The translations under genes and the position numbers were made by a program. Below the pieces are notes generated by a model that had not been told where the DNA came from, made no database searches, and saw only the letters and a program-made list of their open reading frames with translations. This document shows positions 44,234 to 56,046 of a DNA stretch of 64,000 nt, piece after piece. The DNA lies in contig JAFFJZ010000013.1 in the NCBI GenBank assembly GCA_018340375.1, forward strand, positions 4,876,501 through 4,940,500, written 5' to 3'. How positions within the stretch are numbered: position 1 is the stretch's first letter; the number at the start of each line of letters is the position of its first letter. Source of the DNA: Gonatopus flavifemur (lineage: Eukaryota; Arthropoda; Insecta; Hymenoptera; Dryinidae).

Positions 44234-45429
44234 AGGTAACTGACCCCATTAGCGAATGCGGCCCCTTTAGTGAACCTCGAGATAATAGAACCTCTTTTAC
44301 AAACAAGAAGTGTTTACCTATTACGTGCTGTGAAGATTATTCCAATCTTCAAACATTATTGTGCGTGATTAATGAGAAAACAAATGGACGAAAGAAAAAT
44401 GTAATTCACGAAATAAATAAAGATTCATGCCGAGTGTCACAGCGAGCTTTGCCTTCGTGAATCTTACAAGGTGAGTTAAGAATGGACATTTTTTCAATTG
44501 TGCATTTTCATAGTATTAATGCGACCATTGAACTATTTTATGTATCCAATCTATTGATATTATTAAAATTAAGATAATATAGGGTTATTTTCAATAACTA
44601 TCAGTTGCTAACCTAGAAAATTGCGCGTTCAGAAATACACACACGAAAATGATCGGTGAATCTATTACTGAACGAATAAACGTAACAATTCATATCATAA
44701 GTATCTACTCTAAGAAAATTTTTTCATGAATTCTCATAATGCGCATAATTTTTCAATCAATCTAAAAATTCCTCCAAGGATTGGAATAAACATGTAAAAT
44801 TATAAACTCTACTTGAAATTCTCAATTTTTTTCGCCAAGGTAACTCAAGCAGCAACAGAAGTTCAAAGTATACATGAAATAAAAACGTCGGTAGAATTTG
44901 AGAATGAGATACGAAGAACATATCATGAAAGTTCATAGAATATACGAATGAGACTGTTTTAAATATACTCAGAACGTACATAGTACATTTGAAATGTACG
45001 ATATTCATTCAATCGACGTTCGACTGACGTCCCGTCATATATCCGATTACATACGTTCGATGAATATGCATAGCACCTATGAAAAGGTTTCATTAGAATG
45101 TGCACAGAATATATTTCGAATATCATCAGGAAAGTGATAATAACTCATCTGAGCAACCTCAGATTCTACGCGTTCAGTAATGGGGTCAATCAGCGTTCAC
45201 TAATCCATGCGACCCGTTCACTAATGGGGGTATTGTTAACATTTCATGAATTTCATCATTTTCATTGTTATCAATTAGAAAATGAATAAAAAATCACGGT
45301 AAGAGAAAATTGAAATGCTCAATCTACCTTATTTACTCGTGGAAATTCATTTTAAAGAAATTATTCATGAAATAATTCATATTTAGAGTGCTTGTGTTCT
45401 TAAATGTTCACTAATGGGGTCAGTTACCT
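44234..45429. mobile_element. 1.2-kb TA-flanked element, AGGTAACTGACCCC family
   Basis: Left end AGGTAACTGACCCCATTAGCGAA, right end its complement, TA on both sides. Subterminal GTTCACTAATGGGG copies occur at 45217-45232 and in inverse near the left end. A short forward frame with NEKTNGRKKNVIHEINKDSC (44370-44430) ends near a good splice donor, ACAAGGTGAGT at 44466. It may be the first exon of a transposase, but I recognise no DDE motif. Same family as 8477-8706. Confidence 0.85.
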
Positions 45430-45431
45430 TA

Positions 45432-45908
45432 GCCCAAGACGTGTGACACAATTTGTACCAACAGTATTTTTGGTATATTCCCATCCCGTACATTCCGTTA
45501 CGTTAGTTATTTGGTGCTTCACTGAATTCTTAATAGCCATTGAATTTTCGCAAATAGAAGCGATCAATTCTCTTGCATTTTGTGAGTGATTATGCAAGTA
45601 TTGTGGATCTGCAAGCTGTTTTCAAGCTATGATATCGAGGTTTCTTTGCGAATTGTAGTTCTGAATTGAGATATTTATGATGTCATTGGGGTCAGATAAA
45701 AGTAATTGTTTCGTCTTAGAAGCACTTTACAATATACACTGCATCACTGCATTCAAATAAGAAGAAACAGCGTCAACATTAGGGAGACCCATTACGTTCA
45801 ACGCGTGAGTTTCTGTTGATTTTTCATCAATATTTTGGCCCCTGGATCATATATTGTCCAATATCCTTATTCCTGAGTACCCAGGTGAGGAAGTTTTTGC
45901 AGTGAATA
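45432..45908. other. No gene recognised
   Basis: Spacer between the TA element and the Merlin left arm. No motif. Confidence 0.4.
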
Positions 45909-46460
45909 AATTCTTTGAGTGAAATTACAGGTGAATCAAGAAGAAGTGGGAAGGATGCGGGTATACTATACATCTGTATGTTACTCGCCACCACGATCAA
46001 TATCATCAGGTAGCGTAGAAGGAAAATGAAGGAAAGGCAGGAGTGCAGTGGATACCACAGGTCCTTGCGTTAGGTACATTATTATCAGATTCTTCCAATA
46101 GAATCACAGGTAGATGAAGAAAAAGCAAGAAGGATGCATGTCACCATACATCTTCATGTTACGTACCACAATGATCAATGTCATTAGGCAGCGTCATAGG
46201 AAAATGGGGAAAAGGCAAAAGTGCAGTGGATATACACAAGTCCTTGCATTGAATAATACCACTATCAGATTCTTCCAACAGAATCATAGGTGGATGAAAA
46301 AAGAGCAAAAAGGATGTAGATGTATCATACATCTGTACGTTAAATCTTACCATGATCATTAGGTAGCGTTGGAGGAAAATGCAGAAAAGATAGGAGCGCA
46401 GTGGATATACCACAAACCTTTGCATCGGGTGCATTCCACTGACCAATTGACGAATTATTA
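45909..46460 (-). repeat. ~190-bp tandem units, left arm
   Basis: Three units: each has AGATTCTTCCAATAGAATCA-like sequence, AGGATG, CATACATCT, ATGATCAATGTCATTAGG and AGTGCAGTGGATA. Short frames such as MKKKQEGCM recur in each unit only because the DNA repeats. Confidence 0.88.
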
Positions 46461-46529
46461 GAGAGACTGTTCAGGGTGAAGATGCAGAAGTGCGACTGCT
46501 GGGGAAACGAGTACTTCCGGACAATTTTA

Positions 46530-46955
46530 CTACAGAAATAGCCTCCATCCGGTTCCAATATGAGATCCAAATAGGGGGAGTTGGAGGAAATTCCCAAAGA
46601 AGACACTTCCAGCTCATAAACAGTTCTTTTATCGAATTACCGAAGGAACAAAGCGATCAGAAGGTTTATTCACAAAAATAACTTGAACTCATGCAAATAG
46701 CTTCCATCCGGCTCCAATATGAGATCCAAATTGGTGGGTGCGGGAGGGAATCCTCAAAAGAGACACTTTCAGCTCATAAACAGCTCTTCCATCGAATTAC
46801 CGGAGGAACAAAGCATTCAGAAGGTTTATTCACAAGAATAGCTTCAATTCGCTTGGACAGCTTTCCATTCGGTTCCAATAGGACATCCGAACACGGGAGC
46901 TGGAGGAAATTCGCAAAGAAGATTCGCTTTGTCCCCTTCATAATTCTACATTAAT
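46530..46955 (+). repeat. ~170-bp tandem units, inner left arm
   Basis: GCTTCCATCCGG(T/C)TCCAATAT, GACACTT(C/T)CAGCTCATAAAC and GAACAAAGC..TCAGAAGG recur at about 46540, 46700 and 46855. Confidence 0.85.
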
Positions 46956-47331
46956 CACATATATTTCTACGTACGAAATATGCTGCTATACAAATGCATA
47001 TGAAATACATATAATTCCATGCAAGAAAGATATAATTCTACATGATTGTATATAATTTTACATGATTTTCATTCAAGTGGAGGAACGTTTTCGAGAAACA
47101 GCATGCATAAGTCAAACATCTTATAACGTTGTCTTTCTGTAATAATACCAATACACGTGAACGGTCTACAACACGCGTGCCTCCGCAATGTCTATTTCTT
47201 TGCGTGCCTCCGCAATTGTCTATTGTACATTGTTCACATTCACGAAGGTACCGGTCTCCTGCGCTGTTTCGAATTCTTCCAGAAAGAATCAAGCGGTACA
47301 GCGAAACGCGTGTTTATCAAGTGCGAAATTA

Positions 47332-48641
47332 ATGATGAGCTGCGGAGCTTGTTCCGTTGGTTTAAAAGACGCGATTTTACTGTTTAATGATACCGAACGG
47401 ACTGTTCAGTTTTTGCAAGAACACAAGGCGATCTTTACCGAAGTTGAGTGTCCCACTTGCGGTAGTGTGCGTGTTCTAACGACAAAAAAATTAGAGTTCC
47501 GATGCCAGCGAAAAAGAACGGAAAGAAGAGGGCGCAAGACAGTGAAACTTGAATGTAGTTTTCGACAATCGTGGCGAACGAACACATGGTTCGCGAACGC
47601 CCATTTGTCACCCACAGAAACATGCGGGTTCATTTCGCAATTCCTACTCTTGAACCCACCGCATCATGATTTCCCACAACAGGAATTCCACTTCAGTCCT
47701 CACACTGTCGCCGACTAGAGCAACTCCATTCGCGAAGTTCTGATATATTGGTTGGAGCAAATAAACGAGAATAGACCGTGGGGGAGGGGGGGGGGGGGCA
47801 AGACAAAACCGTGAAAATCGGTGAGGCCAAATTTGGTAAGCGGAAATTCCATAAAGGGCGTGTGATAGATGGTTCCTGGCTCTTCGGTGGTTCTGAGAGG
47901 GGTACCAAGCGCGTGTTCATGGGAGTTGTACCGAACAGAACTGCTGCTACCTTACTGAAGGTCAATCAAAAACGAACCGCTCCCGGTACGACCATTATTT
48001 CAAACTGCTGGAAGGCATACGATTGCTTGAATGGAGAAGGTAAGCTGCACACTTACCCCCTAGCGATTTCAATTTCAGCACAATTCTCAATCAGCTTTGG
48101 GAGTCGTTTCCGTATTCGGAGATTACAGGTTTGTCGTTCAGGAAATTACAGCTTCAATAATCCTGAGAATTGACGCCAAACAGTGGATTTTGACCAATTT
48201 GATGAAGTTTAGGGTCTTTGCGCAACCGTATGATATCAATCTTTTGCATGGAATTTTTTTAAAAATCCGTGGTCAATTCAAATCGCAAATTTCCACGTTA
48301 GAGCGCCTTGAGAAAGATAGTTCGACTCCTTTTGGCCCACCCTAATGATCGTCTCCAAACAATATGAATCATCCGCTTGATTGTTGCTTCCAGGGTATCA
48401 GCATCTGAAGGTCAACCACTCAATCAATTTTGTGGATCCAGAGACCGGAGCGTACACGCAAAATATCGAACGCACATGGAGAGATGCTCGCGATGTAATT
48501 CCCAGATATGGTCGAACTGCCGATCACATGGATGGGTATATCACCGATTTCTTGTTTCGCCGTGCTTACCCCGATCATTCAACGAGGCTACACGTGTTTT
48601 TCAGCGCTCTGCAGGGTCATTATCTCAGCATAAATTCGTAA
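47332..48641 (+). pseudogene. Merlin-type (ISXO2/IS1016-like) transposase with an intron and dead catalytic site
   Basis: DDE transposase of the Merlin superfamily. ATG at 47332 (second at 47335) opens MMSCGACSVGLKDAILLFND, then a zinc-ribbon-like CPTCGS...FRCQRKR. A TAG at 47716-47718 stands where the family has Trp, and a shift follows at the G run around 47780-47800. The catalytic part reads KIGEAKFGKRKFHKG, where Gly (codon 47820) replaces the first Asp, and IISNCWKAYD, where Asn (48003) replaces the second. An apparent intron with GTAAGC donor at 48040 and TTCCAG acceptor at 48391-48393 is removed to give LNGEGYQHLKVNHSIN. Exon 2 keeps the Glu (48468) in TQNIERTWRD and ends in RRAYPDHSTRLHVFFSAL. 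The loss of two catalytic Asp residues makes it inactive. Confidence 0.9.
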
Positions 48642-48849
48642 CACCACTTGATTCCCATTTTCATGAACATACATTACTTAATAATGAATTTCGCACACGT
48701 TCGTTTCAACATGTATCCCGTGTATCAAATAAATTTGCGGATTTTTTTGTATACGTCGGCAGGGAGTTATGTACTTGTTATTAACTGTCGGCAGAGAGTT
48801 ATGTAACCCAAACTGTTCTCTTCGTGGCTTCTGTTTTTTCTTATGTTTT

Positions 48850-48990
48850 TCGGTCAAGTGTACTTTCGATCTGATGTTCTTTCGATCTAATGTTTTCGAT
48901 CAAATGTTCTTTCGATCTAATGTTTATGGATCAAATGTTCTTCGATCAAACGATCTGGGAGCAAAAAACTTTCGATCAAATGCTTCCGAA
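48850..48990 (+). repeat. Short tandem repeat, TTCTTTCGATC(T/A)AATG
   Basis: About eight copies of a 15-18 bp unit with CGATCTAATGTTC / CGATCAAATGTTC variants, just after the Merlin gene. An open frame across it (FFRSNV repeated) is a by-product. Confidence 0.85.
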
Positions 48991-49279
48991 AGAAAAGCTT
49001 TCAATCTTTTTCTGGTTGATCAAGCTTCCACATACTCTCCAGATTAGTGTGTAAATTTGGGGTGCAAACTCATCTCGGAAATCACGTTACCGCAACGGCA
49101 AAACGATACGGATACTGGAAGTCTTGATTGAAACACACAACATTAATCGTCTTTTGTCAGGAGTTTTGGAAGGACCTGTTCACATAATGAAATGGAATAA
49201 TGGATCTTCTTGGTCTTGCACATAAAATTATCCAAGATAAGATAAGACAAGATACTGTGTCGATATTTTTGAATCGCCG

Positions 49280-49690
49280 ACAAAGAAAAAATTGCTCTGG
49301 ATACGAGCTGCTGACCCCAGCACAAAAATGGGATTTTTATGAGCTCTAAGTGTATTCCACGCGGATTTCTTCCAGGTCCTCCCGCTGAAAGTGTTTCTGC
49401 GACCGGGCGAAACTTGTTCCTGCATAAAGAACATTTCCCCGGAGTTACATATATGCCATTAGTACGTGAAAACCGTCCAAGATACAAACTGCTGGCCCCA
49501 GCTTGTGAATGAGCTTTTCATAAGCAGTAAGCGCATCCTTGGGAAAAATCCTTCTGTTTCTCCCACTTATTTCTTTCCTTGGGACCGAGGAAAAACTGTT
49601 CCTGTGAATAGAAATTCCGTAGAAAACGCTGTTATCGATGGGCTCGTGGAATGAGCTGTGTATGACCAGAAAAGGCACTATTACAGTACT
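49280..49690 (-). repeat. Inner right arm of the Merlin composite
   Basis: Two diverged units (about 49300-49440 and 49490-49640) with GCTGCTGACCCCAGC / ACTGCTGGCCCCAGC and CTGTTCCTG. Reverse-complemented, the first reads GGACCTGGAAGAAATCCGCG and AGAGCTCATAAAA, comparable with GGAGTTGGAGGAAATTCCCA and CAGCTCATAAACA on the left. Confidence 0.6.
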
Positions 49691-49811
49691 TCCCCTAGCT
49701 CCCCCCATTTAATTCTCTCATTTCAGCAGGATACCCACTGTTAATGCCGGAAACTCGGCCTGAAAAACGCCGTTTCCGCAGCAGTCGCACTTCTGCATCT
49801 TTACCCTGTTC

Positions 49812-50434
49812 AGGATCAACTCAACGAAAATTGAGCAGATACAATATTCTGATTATAGAAATTGTTGCAAAACAACTACAGGTCAACTTGACTGATGTGA
49901 CTGGATGTGACAATTCATTCTGAATGTTTTCTTCCAAAGTTCCATCTTTCCAGTTGTTCCATTCAAGCTGGAATATATTTGTGTTCTTACAAACCTTCAT
50001 TTTTATTTTTACTCATCTTGGTTTTGGAATGATTCAATTCTCAAATATCATGAATATTATTGAATTGTCATAGAGTATTTTGGGTTGAGAGATTTAGTAA
50101 CTCTAGGATCTACGAAATGTTCGAAATGTATTCAAAGTGATTCATGATCATTAAAAAGCAATATTGTATCAAATATCCGAACCATTTAATATTCATGATA
50201 TTTGAGAATTGAATCATTCCAAAACCAAGATAGGTGAAGATAAAAATGATGGTTTGTAAGAACACAAATATAATCCAGCTTGAATGGAACAACTGAGAAG
50301 ATGGAACTTTGGAAGAAAATATTCAGAATGGATTGTCACATCCAGTCACATCAGTCAAGTTGACCTGTAGCTGTTCTGCAACAATTTCTATAATCAGAAT
50401 ATTGTATCTGCTCAATTTTCGTTGAGTTGATCCT
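49812..50434. mobile_element. 623-bp foldback inserted in the Merlin right arm
   Basis: Arms of about 250 bp, from AGGATCAACTCAACGAAAAT and its complement; loop about 50065-50180. It lies between CTTTACCCTGTTC and AAACAGTCTCTC; the left Merlin arm shows these joined as GAGAGACTGTTCAGGGTGAAG, so the empty site is known. Confidence 0.9.
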
Positions 50435-50449
50435 AAACAGTCTCTCTAA

Positions 50450-51740
50450 TCATTCGTCAATTGGTCAGTGGAATGCACCGATGCAGAGATTTGTGGTATA
50501 TCCACTGCGCGACTATCTTTTCTGCATTTTTCTTCAACGCTACCTAATGATCATGGTAGGATTTAACGTACAGATGTATGGTACATCTACATCCTTTTTG
50601 CTTTTTCTTCATCCACCTATGATTCTGTTGGAAGAATCTGATAGTGGTATTATTCAATGCAAGGACTTGTGTATATCCACTGCACTTCTGCCTTTTCTTC
50701 ATTCTCCTATGACGCTGCCTAATGACATTGATCATTGTGGTATGTAACATAAAGATGTATGGTGACATGCATCCTTCTTGCTTTCTCTTCATCTACCTGT
50801 GATTCTATTGGAAGAATCTGATAATAATGTACCTAACGCAAGGACCTGTGGTATATCCACTGCACTCCTGCCTTTTCTTCATTTTCCTTATACACTATCT
50901 GATGATATTGATCGTGGTGGTAAGTAAAATACAGATGTATAGTATACCTGCATCCTTTCCACTTCTTCTTGATCCACCTGTAATTTTACTCAAAGAATCT
51001 AGGGAAACCATTTTGTACATAGTTCATAATTTTGATTCAGGATGTCATATTTTAGTAAACCTGGAGTGCTCGGGGACTAACCTTATTTTCGAATGTTTTT
51101 CAAACTTGCTGTAATTGAATTCACATTCATTATCTATTCACTATTCTGTTTCATTATTTGTTCACGATTCTGATTGCAGAATAGTGGATTCCATTAGAGA
51201 TTATGGTATATCCATCATACTGTTGCCTGTTAAAAAATCGCAAACAAACTTCAATAATCACCCTTGAGCAGGCTCGGCATGATCTTCATCGATTGCCTAT
51301 GATCCTAATTGAAGAAATCGACAGTGGAGCCTTCCGAAATAGCTGGTCATCTGGTTTTGATCAGCTACTTCGGAAGGCTCCAGTAGTTGACCGTCCGTCA
51401 GAACTCATGATATATCTCTGACTTTCTGGTATGTGGAGGAATTGCAAATAAACTTGAATCTTTCCCCTTGAGCATACTCGATATGATCCATTTGATCATT
51501 TCCCAACGATTCTAGCAGGAGAACCTGATAGTAGATTGTTTGTAAGGGGGTTATGGTATATCCGATAAGATTTCACCTACAAAGTAATGCATAAATTTGA
51601 ATCATTATTTTCGACTAGACCTTGCATGATTTATTTGATCATCAGCCTGTGGTTCTGGTGGTAAGAACCAACAGTAGCAGACTGGCCATAAGGGATGACG
51701 GTATATCTGCTGAGCTGTTGTCTGTAAAGGAATATTGTAT
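50450..51740 (+). repeat. ~190-bp tandem units, right arm and beyond
   Basis: The first three units (50450-51002) mirror the left arm. Further, more diverged units continue to about 51740 with GGTATATCC at 51209, 51555 and 51701 and GAAGAAATCGACAGTGG-type sequence. Confidence 0.75.
51326..51381. repeat. Hairpin with ~20-bp arms
   Basis: GGAGCCTTCCGAAATAGCTG and CAGCTACTTCGGAAGGCTCC pair with one mismatch round a 16-base loop. It is a single feature inside the diverged tandem units; may be a tiny foldback insertion. Confidence 0.85.
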
Positions 51741-53535
51741 TTTATGAATAATACATCATACAGAGCTTACCTGTGTATATACCAATTTTCTGAATGTACC
51801 AAATAGATTTATATATACCTTTCTCAAACTTTTTCTGTTTTTTTTCACAAATAACCTCTTCATCATTCATTCATCAATCCATTAATGAATTTTTTCAAGT
51901 CATATGTAAAAGTATATATAATTCCAGGTTATTTGTTTATGTTTTGACAATATATAGACCACACTACACTGAAATCAACGCTATTGGATGTTCGGATTAT
52001 AATATACATTAACTGAAGTGAATGCTATTGGATATTGGAAGAAAGGAAAAAAAACAGAATATTGGATGTCCCAAGAAGGAAAGAGACAGAATATCTCTAT
52101 GCCAATGGAAGAAACCCTCCCGAATTCCGATGACGAAGAACTATCGTCGCTATTGTGATTAAAATAAATCGAAAGTGGCGATGATGATGAAGAAAAATCC
52201 TGATGTTTTGGTCGCATGAAAATTTGAAACGTTTGTATCTCGGGATCGCGTGAACGGATCAACTTCGTAGCATGCTCAATCGAAAGTGTGTATTCGAATT
52301 ATATACTAGAAGTGTAATTATTTCCTCGTGAAATTCAATGTGTGATGAGTTATTGTGGGTTAAAGATTTTTTGACTATAGAAGATCTTGGTTTTCGTGTA
52401 AAGATACACGGTAGCGCACGACTTATGCTTTTCCATTTTTTTTTCCTTTCAGGGTTTTCATGCACTTGGCGTCGAGACGCCACCGCGTTTCTTGATGAAA
52501 CAATTGGCTCAAGTTTCAATAAGATGTTAGACCAACTCTTTTCCTCCAGTACGTGATTGTCAAAGCAAAATTGAGCAAATCTTCCTTTGGCGAGATACTG
52601 TGGGAGGCTTCGTCTTCAGGTTATGAGCAAAATAAATTTCAACGAGAAAATCTAATTTCAAAATCAAGACTACCCTCTACTATTGACATAGATTGCATCT
52701 AAAATATGCGAGAAATTTATATACTACACTGAAACATTAAAAATATGCTGTCAGTTCAAAATGAAGATCTGAGAATGAGAGGGAAATATTCTGAAAGTTC
52801 AGCGCAGGGGCTTTTGGTAGCAAATTTGTCACAGTACGCGACGATGATTCAATCAACACAATTCGATCAGGAATGAATTAGAAGCACGCACTGCACGCAC
52901 AAGCGTTTATCTGGAGTAGGTGGTAGTGGGGATGAGCGCAGATTTTAGTGAACTAGACAGTAATCTGTATTCAAAAGGCTACGAACCAATCACTGGGAAA
53001 TATGAAAACAAGAATGTTCTTGAAAGTTCACCAATGTTCCCAAAATACGTGTCGTAGACAATACATATTCATATACGATAGAGGTACGCACAACAAAGCT
53101 ACATGAATATATAATGTTGATATTGAACATTGCTCAGTAATTTGGGAAAAATAATTTCACAAGTAGGAATGAAAGCTACAAGGTATTCAAATGTTTTACT
53201 TTTTGATGGAGTTATTATTCGTAGTTATGTGACACTATTATTTCTCACATCATAAGACTATCAATTGATAAAGTGTTCACTGTAGTTTATAAGAAATATC
53301 GTTGTACATCCTTTTTGAGTATGTAATGATTACAAAACTGAACGTATGATAATATTTATTGAACATTTTATACAGGTTCCGCATAAGTTGGGTAAATTTG
53401 AATGAACTTATGAGATCTATTAATAATATTTCAGCAATTGATAATTCTACTGAATAATATGAGAATCAATGCTGTATTTCACCAATCCATTTCTCTCAGT
53501 GTGGGGAGGGTTTCCAGTGATCCCATGTACATGGT
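51741..53535. other. No gene recognised
   Basis: A possible 3' splice site (TTTTTTTTCCTTTCAG at 52437-52452) precedes a short frame without motifs. Otherwise AT-rich, nothing supported. Confidence 0.35.
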
Positions 53536-53539
53536 ACAC

Positions 53540-54800
53540 ACGCGAAGATCACATTATACAACACAGATAGATTTCGTAGGCACTCGAGTTTGTATCTCGG
53601 GGACGCGATTGGCGACAAATGTGGTCCACATGATTGTTCTCGTCGTATTCATCCCAGGGTGACAGTGGAATCTGTCCAACAGTGTATGTCAGGATTTTGA
53701 AGTTGTTGTCAGCTCAAAACATTCTCTATCAATCGGGTTGAAAGGACGGCGGCAGCTCATTCGAGTCAGGGAATGGAGAGTGTTTTGATGGGAGCTACCT
53801 TCGATTTCAACATGGGTAATGGAACTTTCACCTCGCCAGTGTCCATCTGAAACCTTACATAGAATACAGCATCGTGAGTGTAATAGGAGCTCGACATGGT
53901 TCGCATTCCATTCACCCATTTGGAAGCCTGCACATTGAAGTAGTAGCGTAATCTCAGTGCGCATTCCGATCGCTGATGATTGGTTATTCGTGCTGGAAAG
54001 TACGTCATCTACATAGATGTTATCAAGCAGGCAAATTGGTACGGCAAAGGGAAAACGTTCGCCTTCGTCTATGAGTAGTTAACGTATAGCGCATATCACG
54101 GAATAAGGAACGCATGCGATACTGTAGGTAACGGTTTTGAGCTGGAATTGTGCGACAAGTTGAGTCGTGTTAGATTTCCAGAGGATCTGCTCAAAATGTC
54201 TGTTTTCTGGATCAATCAGAACCTGAAGATTCCCGCAAAAAAAAACAGATTTATGAGATTGCCACCTAAGGATTATGAGGGGTAGATCCATCTGAAGTAT
54301 CGGCCCATTTATAAGGCAGTCATTCATGATTGACCGGTACAGGTTAGACTAGAAGCATTGAGTGAACCCGCAGCTGTATGCCAACATTTCCTTCCTCAAA
54401 AACAAGATGATGGGGAAAATATACGTAGGTCTGTAATCGGATGCGGATAAGTTGTTTTGGTGGATGTGACATATTTCAGGTATTCGAAATGAAATTCCCG
54501 GGAAAGGGAAAGGTTGTACTCGCAGGATCGATTAGAGAGTCAAGGATTTGATGACTAAATTGTATAACTGCCCCAAAATCGCTGATGCCAGCGATGCTGT
54601 TTATACGGGAGACGTACTACATATCCGCTATCGTGAGTAAGTGAATGGGTGCGAAGGAAATGAGTTTCGCATTTTCGATCTCGTTCACTGAGTATGGAAG
54701 TCAGGGGGATTTCGTTAACTCCTCAGAATTCGTTGAATGTGTGAATGTCTTGTCTGAATCCAAACTGCAGTTATGAGTTTGAATCGTAGTTGCAAGAGAT
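53540..54800 (-). pseudogene. BEL/Pao LTR retrotransposon pol relic
   Basis: Reverse strand, highest coordinate first. CETHFLRTHSLTHDSGYVVR with LPYKQH (about 54680-54610) matches the segment before the BEL/Pao reverse transcriptase. YIYFPHHLVFEEGN follows (about 54425). Then NDCLINGPILQMDLPLIILR (54325-54270) and QLKTVTYSIACVPYSV belong to the reverse transcriptase, whose catalytic YxDD block is not recognised. AVFYVRFQMDTGEVKV and LKSKVAPIKTLSIP (53900-53770) lead into the RNase H region with CWTDSTVTLG (about 53665). Many stops and shifts; integrase and LTRs were not found. Only relics remain. Confidence 0.8.
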
Positions 54801-56044
54801 TCCAATGTTTATAGTTAATAAGCTAGCCCCATATTCTAAACTTTTTTTCAACCAATGCAGTTTTTTGCACAGGAGTAGGACTATTTTCGATCACGAGTGC
54901 ATCAAACAAATCATGATACTAGACTCAATCAACATAATTGCTGGACAATCTAGAAAGATTGGTATGCGACAGTTAACACCAGGCTGCCCACGTGAGCCTC
55001 AGTTTCGTTGAGTGTAGAGTTAACGAAAAGCTGATCATCCAATTGGTCGTTGATGAAGTCGTTGGATTCGAGATAGACCCTTTTGATGCTTCCGTAGGTG
55101 TGTTTACGCAGAATCTCTCGAACCTTGTAATGAGCGATCGAGTGATTCTTTGGATGCTCGAAACGAAGAATGATGAGGGGAGAAGTATCAACACTCGTAT
55201 ACAGGAGTGAATTAGTATCTTCTAGGCAAGAAAATTCATTTAGAATTGATAGGAGTGTACTTACACATGTAAATACATGAAGTAGATTCCTTCGTAAGTA
55301 ATAGAAAGGTAATTCCACGTGGAAATACACGAAGAATCAATGAATTACCAGAGAAGAATGATCCAAGTTATGGAAACTTGTGAGTAATGAGAGACCGTGT
55401 CATTGCTTGAGTTCGAAGAACGACACAGTAAGAATAGGAGGGGGAGAGAAAATTGCGTATTGACGTACAGGACATATATAGAAAGATAAGAGAGCGTACG
55501 TGCATACACTCGTTGCGTATGTATCGCAGATAAGTCAGCTGTTGGATCATATATACAGTCGTCGAATGTCTGCATGACGTATAACCGATTATCGAGTACG
55601 ATGATTGACGAATGTTCCTTAAATAAGGGAGATAAGCAATAGCGACGATGATGATTTCCCACCGTATCACCTCACGCACGTGTTCACTACGCCTCCTTTC
55701 TCTTTCTTTTCCCACAGGTAATTCCCGCTTGCATCGGGAGACACTGTATGTGAGCACAGAATGATACTCTACAAGTAAATAAGGTGCACAACCGCGGTCT
55801 AACGCATGGATTATATGAGCACGTTTACGTAGTGGACTCACAATTTTATATATTCCGATTACAATTAAATCCAATTTAAAAAAACATCTTTCGTTTGAGA
55901 TCGCCTTCGAGTTTTGTAATTCTGTGACTTGTTGAAGCAATAGCGGTTGAACCGCTGTAGAAGAGTTTAATAATCACACGAGGAGTATAATAAGGAAAGG
56001 AATGCAGAGCTGAACTGCATTCGGAAGGATAGAGAATTGAAATA
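54801..56044. other. No gene recognised; possible upstream BEL sequence
   Basis: A 126-codon reverse frame at 54950-55330 (with LRFEHPKNHSIAHYKVREIL) could belong to the upstream part of the BEL element, but no protease motif is seen. The rest is unassigned. Confidence 0.35.
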
Positions 56045-56046
56045 TA

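Larger units (their letters stand above)
45909..51002 (+). mobile_element. Merlin (IS1016-like) composite element with long tandem-repeat inverted arms
   Basis: The left arm (45909-46960) and right arm (about 49280-51002) are inverted copies made of tandem units. Outer part: about three units of 190 bp with GTATATCCACTGCACT, ATTCTGTTGGAAGAATCTGA and AACAGATGTA(T/C) words. Inner part: about 2.5 units of 170 bp with AGCTCATAAACAG and GGTTCCAATATGAGATCC on the left, more diverged on the right. The joint ACTGTTCAGGGTGAAGATGC lies at about 46467. The Merlin transposase sits between the arms, so this could be one 4.5-kb element (without the 623-bp insertion at 49812). Target duplication not found; the link of arms to gene is inferred. 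Confidence 0.6.

Noticed and set aside
48769..49047. Frame with repeated FFRSNV as a repeat protein
   Set aside because: Generated by the 15-18 bp tandem repeat; no start context or homology.
46114..50792. Repeated small frames (MKKKQEGCM..., MKRKQEGCM...)
   Set aside because: They are translations of the 190-bp tandem units in the Merlin arms, with no independent evidence of coding.
52437..52556. Exon after a pyrimidine-rich splice-like site
   Set aside because: The frames that follow carry stops within about 35 codons and no family motif.
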